Origin: an uncultured Oscillospiraceae bacterium
GTDB lineage: Bacteria; Bacillota_A; Clostridia; Oscillospirales; Oscillospiraceae
NCBI GenBank assembly: GCA_934667865.1
Contig: CAKUMR010000033.1
Coordinates: 1 to 8,960 of the forward strand
DNA length: 8,960 nucleotides
Direction of reading: 5' to 3'
The notes beneath the pieces were generated by a model. The model made no database searches. It saw only the letters and a list, made by a program, of their open reading frames with translations, and was not told the origin of the DNA. Position numbers and translations under genes: made by a program. Positions 1 through 5,185 of the stretch are shown here, piece after piece (the first letter of the stretch is position 1; each line of letters starts with the position of its first letter).

Positions 1-435
1 GCAAAGCGCATCCTTGCCATCGGCCGCGGCGGGAAGAAGCCGCGCAAGGATCTGGCCACATGGCAGGACGTCAAGCCGTACATGGGCTTCTTCTACGACG
101 AGTTCTTTACCTCCGAGGGTTTCCCGGCACAGTTTGACCATGCGGTCATCCGCGAGGCGCTGGAAAAGTTCCTTGCCGTCTACGACCCCGCGGACGATTC
201 CGCCGTCTGGTTTGAAAAGGTCAAAGCGATCACCGCGGAGATCGGCTTTGCCGCCGACATGAAGGCCTATAAGGCGGACCCCGCGGCCTTCCCCGGCTCC
301 GTCGCGGATGTTTCCGCTTTCCTGCGCATTGCCGTGACGGGCAAGAGCAGCTCGCCCGACCTCTACACCGTGATGCAGATCCTGGGCTGCGACCGCACCC
401 GTGCGCGCATCCGTGCCGCGATTGAGGCGCTGTGA
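1..435 (+). CDS. gltX: Glutamate--tRNA ligase, C-terminal 144 residues (5' end outside window)
   Basis: Cytoplasmic enzyme that charges tRNA(Glu), and in many Firmicutes also tRNA(Gln), with glutamate. The frame is open from the first base and ends at TGA 433-435. Only the anticodon-binding C-terminal region is present, so the HIGH and KMSKS motifs of the catalytic domain cannot be checked. Recognition rests on the end of the protein: a stretch near residues 21-35 (WQDVKPYMGFFYDEFF-like), then an acidic helical region, then the typical GltX ending with AFLRIAVTGKSSSPDLYTVM followed by an ILG segment and a short terminal helix. The gene is followed after a single base by the acetyltransferase gene, so the two are probably co-transcribed. 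Recognition is from memory of the family and I am fairly sure; a distant paralogue of GltX cannot be excluded from the C-terminus alone. Confidence 0.87.
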   Translation, partial: AKRILAIGRGGKKPRKDLATWQDVKPYMGFFYDEFFTSEGFPAQFDHAVIREALEKFLAVYDPADDSAVWFEKVKAITAEIGFAADMKAYKADPAAFPGSVADVSAFLRIAVTGKSSSPDLYTVMQILGCDRTRARIRAAIEAL

Positions 436-436
436 G

Positions 437-1063
437 ATGCCGCCGCGCGTTCTCGACCTGACAAATGACCCCCGCCGCGCGCATTTCGACTACTTCCGCT
501 CCATGGCCAACCCCTATCTCTCCGTCACGGTAAACTGTGACATCACTGCCCTGCGAGAGAAGACCGTCCGGGGATCGCTGCCCTTTTTCCTGTCGCTTCT
601 TCACTGCGCGATTGGCGCGGCCAACGCTGTGCCGGAACTGCGCCGGCGCATCCGCGGCGGGGAGGCGGCGGAATATGAATGCTGTGACAGCTCGCATACC
701 GTCGTCCTGTCGGACGGGAGCTACTGCTACTGCCGGCTGAACTGTGCAAAGCTCTTTGCGGAATTTCTGCCCTATGCACAGGCGGAGGTGGAACGCGTCA
801 AGGCCGCGCCGGACATCGACGACGGCGAGGACGGCGACAGCCTGTTCTTTGTTTCCAGTCTGCCGTGGATCTCCTTTACGGGGCTGAATCTGCCCACGCC
901 CTCCCCGGCAGACAGCAACCCGCGCATCACCTTCGGGAAGTTCTTCCCGCAGGAGGGGCGCATCCTGCTGCCGGTCAATCTGACCGTGCATCACGCCCTT
1001 GTGGACGGCCTGCACGCCGCGCGGTTCTTTGCAGAGCTGGAACGGCGCTGCGCAGAATTCTGA
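437..1063 (+). CDS. Chloramphenicol acetyltransferase-fold (CatA-like) O-acetyltransferase
   Basis: A 208-residue protein with the length and layout of type A chloramphenicol acetyltransferases, which are trimeric cytoplasmic enzymes that move acetyl from acetyl-CoA to a hydroxyl. The N-terminus has RRAHFDYFRSM followed by a VNCDIT segment, matching the family's R-x-HF-x-x-Y/F and DIT region. The middle has VSSLPWISF, which includes the conserved Ser and Trp. The C-terminus has HHALVDGLHAARFF, where His186 would be the catalytic base and Asp190 the structural partner. ATG 437 is preferred over an upstream in-frame ATG at 401 because it follows the gltX stop by one base, has GAGG nine bases upstream, and begins just before the conserved region. 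Placement behind a tRNA synthetase gene, and not in a mobile element, suggests a chromosomal housekeeping relative. Activity on chloramphenicol is not established. Confidence 0.85.
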   Translation: MPPRVLDLTNDPRRAHFDYFRSMANPYLSVTVNCDITALREKTVRGSLPFFLSLLHCAIGAANAVPELRRRIRGGEAAEYECCDSSHTVVLSDGSYCYCRLNCAKLFAEFLPYAQAEVERVKAAPDIDDGEDGDSLFFVSSLPWISFTGLNLPTPSPADSNPRITFGKFFPQEGRILLPVNLTVHHALVDGLHAARFFAELERRCAEF

Positions 1064-1080
1064 CTTTCATAGATCATTTA

Positions 1081-1116
1081 AGCGCCGCCGGGAAACCGGC
1101 GGCGCTTCTGCATTTT
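1081..1116 (+). terminator. Intrinsic terminator after gltX and the CatA-like gene
   Basis: A perfect 11-bp GC-rich stem (1081-1091 with 1096-1106) closes a GAAA tetraloop, seventeen bases after the acetyltransferase stop codon. The following bases (TCTGCATTTT) are only a broken T-run, so release may be less efficient than with a classic U-tract. The position at the end of the pair, before a new promoter, supports the call. Confidence 0.75.
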
Positions 1117-1144
1117 GCACAACGCACTGACCCTTTGCCGCTGA

Positions 1145-1162
1145 TTCGTATATATATTCTAC
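1145..1162. promoter_or_regulatory. Weak second ARG-box-like half site
   Basis: The right half ATTC and the A/T centre match the ArgR/AhrC operator consensus (WNTGAATWWWWATTCANW), but the left half is degenerate and about four of the sixteen specified positions fail. Its centre is 31 bases upstream of the stronger box, close to three helical turns, so both would lie on the same face of the DNA. On its own it would not be called; it is listed as a possible partner of the stronger site. Confidence 0.25.
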
Positions 1163-1175
1163 AAACAACAAAATT

Positions 1176-1193
1176 TATGAATAAATATTCTAA
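1176..1193. promoter_or_regulatory. Candidate ARG box (ArgR/AhrC operator) upstream of the transporter promoter
   Basis: The core TGAATAAATATTCT matches the published ARG box consensus WNTGAATWWWWATTCANW at 15 of 16 specified positions, the exception being T for A at 1191. It contains the inverted repeat GAATA-AA-TATTC (1179-1190). It ends eight bases before the -35 element, centred about 50 bases before the expected transcription start, where a regulator could activate or interfere with RNA polymerase. The match is visible in the sequence; binding by ArgR is inferred. An A/T-rich UP element that happens to match is the main alternative, since the whole stretch from 1141 to 1197 is A/T-rich. 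Confidence 0.45.
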
Positions 1194-1200
1194 AATACCC

Positions 1201-1229
1201 TTGACTTTTCGTGTTTTCGGTGATAGAGT
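1201..1229 (+). promoter_or_regulatory. Sigma-A type promoter of the transporter/hydrolase operon
   Basis: TTGACT (1201-1206, 5 of 6 to the -35 consensus) is separated by 17 bases from TAGAGT (1224-1229, 4 of 6 to the -10 consensus). TG at 1221-1222 gives an extended -10 element. The A/T-rich stretch upstream could act as an UP element. Transcription would begin near 1236, leaving a leader of about 70 bases before the lipoprotein start codon. Confidence 0.7.
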
Positions 1230-1253
1230 ATGCATCATCAAAGGAACGGCAAA

Positions 1254-1274
1254 CGGGAGGCCGGCTTCCTCCCG
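1254..1274 (+). promoter_or_regulatory. Leader hairpin in the 5' UTR of the solute-binding protein gene
   Basis: CGGGAGG (1254-1260) pairs perfectly with CCTCCCG (1268-1274) around a 7-base loop. The hairpin lies between the predicted start of transcription and the ribosome binding site (GAAAGGA, 1291-1297). No T-run follows, so it is not a normal terminator. It sequesters a GGAGG sequence that is too far from the start codon to serve as the ribosome site. It may protect the 5' end of the mRNA. No known riboswitch class was recognised. Confidence 0.45.
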
Positions 1275-1305
1275 CCCCCTACGGAAAACGGAAAGGATGC
1301 TAAAA

Positions 1306-2175
1306 ATGAAAAAGAAAAACTGGATCGCGCTGCTGCTGGCGCTGGTTATGATGTTCGCTCTTGCCGCCTGCGGCGCTAAGGAAACGCCCAGTGACGTGCC
1401 GGAGCCCGCCAACGCACTGGAAAAGATCAAGTCCGAAGGTGTTCTCACTGTCACGCTCAGCCCGGACTTCTCCCCGATGGAGTTCATCGACTCCTCCAAG
1501 CAGGGGCAGGAGCAGTACGTCGGCTTTGACGTAACGCTGGCCAAATACATTGCCGAATCCCTCGGCGTAAAGCTGGTGATCGAGCCCATGAGCTTCGATG
1601 CCTGCCAGTCGGCCGTCTATACCGGCAGCGTGCCGATGTCCATCTCCGGCTACTCCTGGACGGAGGAGCGCGCGCAGAACTATGAGCTGTCCGATTACTA
1701 CTACGCCGGCGAAAACGAGACCGAGCAGGTTCTGCTCATCCGGAAGGACGACGCAGCCAAGTACACCAAGCCGGAGAATTTCGACGGTCAGGATGTCGGC
1801 GCGCAGAACGCCTCGCTCCAGATGCAGCTTGTCACCGATCAGCTCAGCAAGGCGAACCCCATCACCATCGGCGATATCAGCGTCGGCGTGATGGAGCTGA
1901 AGGCCGGCAACATTGAGGCGCTGGCCGTTGCCAAGGGCAATGCGGAGATGATCATCGATGCCAACCCCGAGCTGGTCATGTGCAGCTGGCAGTTTGCCGT
2001 GGAAGAAAAGTACGAGGCGAACCTCATCATCATGGCCAAGGGCGAAACCGAGCTGCTGGCCGCCGTCAACGAAGCGCTGGCAAAGGCGAAGGCCGAAGGC
2101 CTGTACGCCAAGTGGTACGAGGAGGCCGTAGAGCTTGGCAAGTCCGAGAACGCAAAGGAACTGACGCTGGATTAA
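1306..2175 (+). CDS. Amino-acid-type ABC transporter substrate-binding lipoprotein (family 3)
   Basis: A 289-residue extracellular lipoprotein that captures ligand and delivers it to the permease encoded next. MKKKNW, a hydrophobic stretch and the lipobox LAAC (lipidated Cys22) form a type II signal peptide. The mature domain begins near EGVLTVTLSPDFSPMEF (44-60), followed by GFDVTLAKYIAESLGVKL (73-90), as in SBP_bac_3 proteins of the HisJ/GlnH/ArtJ group. TEER (119-122) holds Arg122, expected to bind the ligand carboxylate. The usual D-A-x-x-x-D block near the second lobe reads EALAVA (204-209), so the Asp expected to bind a free alpha-amino group is Ala209 here. ATG 1306 is chosen over in-frame ATG 1297 because GAAAGGA lies eight bases ahead and MKKK starts a proper signal peptide. 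The substrate cannot be read with certainty; the ARG box and M20 neighbour suggest an arginine-related or N-acylated amino acid. Confidence 0.9.
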   Translation: MKKKNWIALLLALVMMFALAACGAKETPSDVPEPANALEKIKSEGVLTVTLSPDFSPMEFIDSSKQGQEQYVGFDVTLAKYIAESLGVKLVIEPMSFDACQSAVYTGSVPMSISGYSWTEERAQNYELSDYYYAGENETEQVLLIRKDDAAKYTKPENFDGQDVGAQNASLQMQLVTDQLSKANPITIGDISVGVMELKAGNIEALAVAKGNAEMIIDANPELVMCSWQFAVEEKYEANLIIMAKGETELLAAVNEALAKAKAEGLYAKWYEEAVELGKSENAKELTLD

Positions 2176-2186
2176 AAAACATGGCT

Positions 2187-2220
2187 GCTGTGCCGGATAC
2201 CCCGCCGTATCCGGCACAGC
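2187..2220 (+). repeat. Perfect 14-bp intercistronic stem-loop
   Basis: GCTGTGCCGGATAC (2187-2200) and its exact complement (2207-2220) enclose a six-base loop between the binding-protein stop and the permease start. No T-run follows on the + strand, so full termination is unlikely. Such hairpins after a binding-protein gene commonly block 3' exonucleases and raise the level of binding protein relative to the membrane components; this role is inferred. On the minus strand the hairpin is followed by GTTTTTT, so it could stop antisense transcription. Confidence 0.75.
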
Positions 2221-2244
2221 GCTGCCGGACGGAGTGTGGAACGA

Positions 2245-2976
2245 ATGAAATTTATTGACTTTGAAAAACTTGCCGCCATGTTCCTGAAATACTGGGACAG
2301 ATTCCTCCTCACAGGCGTGGGGTATACCCTCTCCCTCGCTGCCATCACGGTCGGCATCGGCACGATCTTCGCGGCGCTGCTTGCGCTGATGAAAATGTCC
2401 AAGATTCCGCCGTTTCGCTGGCTTTCCAGCATCTATATTGAGATCATCCGCGGCACACCCATGCTCTTGCAGCTCTATTTCTTCTATTTCGGCCTGCCCA
2501 TGCTGATTCCTGCGCTGCAAAAGCAGAAGTATCTCTGCGTTGCTATCGCGCTCATCTGCAATAGCGCCGCCTATGTCTCCGAGGTCATCCGCTCCGGCAT
2601 TCAGGCCGTCGATCCCGGCCAGCGTGAGGCCGCGCTGAGCCTTGGCTTCAGCGAAACCAAAACCATGTGGTTTGTCGTCGTCCCGCAGGCCGTCAAGAAC
2701 ATCCTGCCCGCCCTCGGCAACGAATTCATCATGATTATCAAGGACACCTCGCTGGCCTCTACCTTTTTCATCGGCGACCTGATGACGCAGTACCTGCTCA
2801 TCAAGGGCTCGACCACACTGCCGATTGAGCCACTGGTCATCGTGGGCGTGATTTATTTTATTATGACCTTCACGCTGAGCAAGGTGTTTGGGCGCTTTGA
2901 AAAGAAAATGCAGCGCAGTGACCGGCGCAGCGGTTCGACCCGCCGCGCAAGACGCAGACAGGAGGCAGAAAGATGA
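2245..2976 (+). CDS. Amino-acid-type ABC transporter permease (HisM/GlnP family)
   Basis: A 243-residue inner-membrane protein forming the channel of the importer, probably as a homodimer because only one permease gene is present. Hydrophobic segments lie near residues 20-50, 75-110, 140-165 (less certain) and 195-215. The signature [17 protein letters not shown] (69-85) is typical of polar amino-acid permeases. The EAA loop, [15 protein letters not shown] (127-141), is where the ATPase docks. The C-terminal tail after about 218 is unusually basic (many Arg/Lys) and cytoplasmic by the positive-inside rule. ATG 2245 is used because GGAG lies about ten bases upstream; an in-frame GTG at 2236 lacks a fitting ribosome site. 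The stop overlaps the ATPase start in ATGA (2973-2976), indicating translational coupling. Confidence 0.92.
   Translation: MKFIDFEKLAAMFLKYWDRFLLTGVGYTLSLAAITVGIGTIFAALLALMKMSKIPPFRWLSSIYIEIIRGTPMLLQLYFFYFGLPMLIPALQKQKYLCVAIALICNSAAYVSEVIRSGIQAVDPGQREAALSLGFSETKTMWFVVVPQAVKNILPALGNEFIMIIKDTSLASTFFIGDLMTQYLLIKGSTTLPIEPLVIVGVIYFIMTFTLSKVFGRFEKKMQRSDRRSGSTRRARRRQEAER
2961..2965 (+). promoter_or_regulatory. Ribosome binding site of the ATPase gene
   Basis: GGAGG lies inside the last permease codons, seven bases before ATG 2973. It fixes the ATPase start at the ATGA overlap and shows that the gene can be translated both independently and by coupling. Confidence 0.8.
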
Positions 2977-3713
2977 CGGAAAAGCTGATCGAGGTCAAGG
3001 ATCTGAAAAAATACTATAACGGCGGCGAGGTCAAGGCGCTCGACGGAATCTCCGTGGACATCTGCAAGGGCGATGTCATTGCGGTCATCGGTCCGTCCGG
3101 CGGCGGCAAGAGCACCTTCCTGCGCAGCCTGAACCTGCTGGAAAAGCCGACCTCCGGCTCCATTCTCTTTGACGGTGTGGACATTACTGGGAAGAAAGTC
3201 GATCTTCCCCTGCACCGGCAGAAGATGGGTATGGTGTTCCAGCATTTCAATCTGTTCCCTCACAAGACAATTTTGCAGAATCTGACCATGGCGCCGGTTC
3301 GCATCAGGAAAATGCCAAAGGCAGAGGCGGAGGAAAAGGCCATGGCGCTTTTGCAGCGCGTCGGGCTTGCAGACCGTGCGGATGCCTACCCCGCACAGCT
3401 CTCCGGCGGTCAGAAGCAGCGCGTCGCCATTGTGCGCGCACTGGCCATGGAGCCTGAGGTCATGCTCTTCGACGAGCCGACCAGCGCGCTTGACCCGGAA
3501 ATGGTCGGCGAGGTGCTGGAGGTCATGCGGGAGCTGGCCGTCGGCGGCATGACGATGGTCGTCGTCACGCATGAAATGGGCTTTGCCCGCGAGGTCGGCA
3601 GCCGGGTGCTCTTTATCGACAACGGCAAGCTCTGCGAGGAGGGCACGCCGGAGGAGATTTTTGACAGTCCGAAAAGTCCGAGGTTGCAGAGTTTTCTGGA
3701 AAAGGTGTTGTAA
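2973..3713 (+). CDS. Amino-acid-type ABC transporter ATP-binding protein (GlnQ/HisP family)
   Basis: A 246-residue cytoplasmic ATPase that powers the importer. All motifs are present and ordered: Walker [10 protein letters not shown] (40-48), Q-loop Gln90 in [14 protein letters not shown] signature LSGGQKQR (143-150), Walker [15 protein letters not shown] (163-176) with catalytic Glu168, and switch His200 in [20 protein letters not shown] and the THEM segment are characteristic of polar amino-acid ATPases, not of sugar or metal importers. Walker A has Gly at the fifth position where Ser is most common, a tolerated variation. The gene overlaps the permease by four bases and ends two bases before the M20 gene. 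The family is certain; the transported substrate is not given by this subunit. Confidence 0.95.
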   Translation: MTEKLIEVKDLKKYYNGGEVKALDGISVDICKGDVIAVIGPSGGGKSTFLRSLNLLEKPTSGSILFDGVDITGKKVDLPLHRQKMGMVFQHFNLFPHKTILQNLTMAPVRIRKMPKAEAEEKAMALLQRVGLADRADAYPAQLSGGQKQRVAIVRALAMEPEVMLFDEPTSALDPEMVGEVLEVMRELAVGGMTMVVVTHEMGFAREVGSRVLFIDNGKLCEEGTPEEIFDSPKSPRLQSFLEKVL

Positions 3714-3715
3714 AA

Positions 3716-5146
3716 ATGACACAGAAGCAGGCGGCGCTGGCCGCAATCGAAGAAAAAAAGGATCTGGTCTGCCATGTGGCAGACCAGATCTGGGAATATG
3801 CGGAGCTGTCGCTTCAGGAATTCCGCTCGGCGGCGCTCTACTGCGAGGTGCTGCGGCAGGAAGGCTTTGCCGTCGAGCAGGGCATCTGCGGCATCGAAAC
3901 GGCCTTTTCCGCCACCTACGGCTTGGGACGGCCCATCATCGGGATTCTTGCCGAATATGACGCGCTGTCCGGCCTTTCGCAGGTGGGCGGAGGCACCGTG
4001 CAGCAGGAGCTTGTCCCCGGCGGCACGGGGCACGGATGCGGTCACAATCTTCTCGGCGCGGGCGCGCTCGCGGCGGCACTGGGTGTAAAGCACTATTTGC
4101 AGGCCACCGGAAAGCCCGGCACGGTCGTGCTCTACGGCTGCCCCGGCGAGGAGGGCGGCGCGGCCAAGGCGTTTATGGCGCGGGAGAATCTCTGGCGCGG
4201 TCTGGACGCGGCGCTGACGTGGCACCCGGACGAGTGCAACGAGGTCGCGACCGGCTCAAGCAACGCCTGCATTCAGGTGCAGTATACCTTTCATGGTGTC
4301 GCCGCGCACGCGGCCGGCTGCCCGGAGCGCGGGCGCAGCGCACTGGACGCGGTGGAGCTGATGAACACCGGCGTGCAATACCTACGTGAGCATATGGACA
4401 GCCGCGCCCGCATCCACTATGCCATCACGGATGCCGGCGGGCGCAGCCCGAACGTCGTGCAGGCCAAAGCCTCCGTTTTGTATATGGTGCGCTCCGATAA
4501 GGTCAAAAAAGCGCTGGAATTGCAGGCCCGCGTGGACAAGATCGCAGAGGGTGCCGCGCTGATGACGGAAACGACCTGCGAACGAAAATTCATCGACGGT
4601 CTGGCGGAAACCATCCCCAATCATGCGCTGGAGGCCGTCCTGTACCGGAACTTTGAACAGACGGGCGTGCCCGCCTACACGCCGGCGGAGGCGGAATTTG
4701 CGGAAAAGATCGCCGCAAGCTATCCCGCCGTCGACCGCCTTCCCGGTATGGGCAGCGAGGATAGCGCCTATGCCGCACAGGTGCAGACACTCCTGCACGG
4801 CGGCGCAATGAACGACGTGCTGCTGCCGCTGTATCAGGGGGAGGCCTTCTGCCCCGGGTCAACCGACGTGGGCGATGTGAGCTGGGAGTGTCCGACGGCG
4901 CAGCTACACGTGGCGGCATGGCCGAACGGCTGCCCCGGCCATAGCTGGCAAAGCGTGTCCTGCGCAAAATCCGACATCGGCCGCAAGGCTGCGATTTATG
5001 CAGGCAAGGTGCTCTGCGGCGCGGCGATCGACCTCATGGAATCGCCGGAGCTTTTACAGGCGGCGCAGGCGGAATTCCACCGGCGCACGGCGGCGGGCTA
5101 TTGCTGCCCCATCCCACCGGACGCCGTTCCGACCATCGCGGATTAA
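3716..5146 (+). CDS. M20-family amidohydrolase, AbgB-like (p-aminobenzoyl-glutamate hydrolase subunit B homologue)
   Basis: A 476-residue metal-dependent amide hydrolase close in length and sequence to E. coli AbgB (about 480 residues). Visible landmarks are DQIWEYAE (23-30), LAEYDALSGLSQ (78-89), HGCGHNLLG (106-114) with Cys108 and His110 expected near the two-metal centre, YGCPGEEGG (140-148) with Glu145/Glu146, TWHP (168-171, His170), the dimerisation-domain phrase ARIHYAIT (231-238), GSTDVGDVSW (381-390) and GHSWQ (408-412). No signal peptide is seen, so it acts in the cytoplasm. In AbgB the reaction is cleavage of p-aminobenzoyl-glutamate; relatives cleave N-acyl amino acids and dipeptides. 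It starts two bases after the ATPase stop and looks like the last gene of the operon, so it probably cleaves the imported ligand. No AbgA partner is present in the window. Its first codons contain a perfect inverted repeat (3761-3790). Confidence 0.88.
   Translation: MTQKQAALAAIEEKKDLVCHVADQIWEYAELSLQEFRSAALYCEVLRQEGFAVEQGICGIETAFSATYGLGRPIIGILAEYDALSGLSQVGGGTVQQELVPGGTGHGCGHNLLGAGALAAALGVKHYLQATGKPGTVVLYGCPGEEGGAAKAFMARENLWRGLDAALTWHPDECNEVATGSSNACIQVQYTFHGVAAHAAGCPERGRSALDAVELMNTGVQYLREHMDSRARIHYAITDAGGRSPNVVQAKASVLYMVRSDKVKKALELQARVDKIAEGAALMTETTCERKFIDGLAETIPNHALEAVLYRNFEQTGVPAYTPAEAEFAEKIAASYPAVDRLPGMGSEDSAYAAQVQTLLHGGAMNDVLLPLYQGEAFCPGSTDVGDVSWECPTAQLHVAAWPNGCPGHSWQSVSCAKSDIGRKAAIYAGKVLCGAAIDLMESPELLQAAQAEFHRRTAAGYCCPIPPDAVPTIAD
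3753..3790 (-). terminator. Antisense intrinsic terminator inside the start of the M20 gene
   Basis: GATCTGGTCTGCCA (3761-3774) and its exact complement (3777-3790) form a 14-bp inverted repeat with only two central bases. Seven A residues lie at 3753-3759, so on the minus strand the hairpin is followed by C and a run of seven U, the layout of a strong intrinsic terminator. On the + strand the same hairpin falls at codons 16-25 of the M20 gene (DLVCHVADQI), close to the start codon, with no T-run after it. The structure is seen directly; its activity is inferred. Confidence 0.6.
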
Positions 5147-5149
5147 ACA

Positions 5150-5185
5150 AAACGCGCTTCCGAAAAACGGACGCGCGTTTGTTAT
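5150..5185. terminator. Bidirectional terminator between the convergent operons
   Basis: AAACGCGC (5150-5157) pairs with GCGCGTTT (5173-5180). After one mismatch TCCG (5159-5162) pairs with CGGA (5168-5171), closing a five-A loop. On the + strand the stem runs into TTTGTTATTATCTTT. On the minus strand it is followed by TTTTGTTTAATC. It lies between the M20 stop (5146) and the malQ stop (5185) and can serve both operons. Confidence 0.85.

Noticed and set aside
437..1063. Calling the CatA-like gene a chloramphenicol resistance determinant
   Set aside because: The fold and catalytic motif fit, but many chromosomal relatives have unknown acceptors and nothing here shows mobility or resistance.
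1131..1162. Second promoter with TTGCCG at 1135-1140
   Set aside because: The only A/T-rich hexamers at suitable spacing are poor -10 matches; the promoter at 1201-1229 is much better.
1230..1300. Possible leader peptide starting at ATG 1230
   Set aside because: No ribosome site precedes it, it begins before the predicted transcription start, and it has no run of one regulatory amino acid.
865..1305. Upstream extension of the binding-protein frame to 865
   Set aside because: The extension runs through the acetyltransferase gene, a terminator and the promoter; the signal peptide and ribosome site fix the start at 1306.
1300..2520. Long open frame (406 codons) on the minus strand opposite the binding protein and permease
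   Set aside because: It is antisense to two well-recognised genes, crosses the intercistronic hairpin, and has no recognisable domain.
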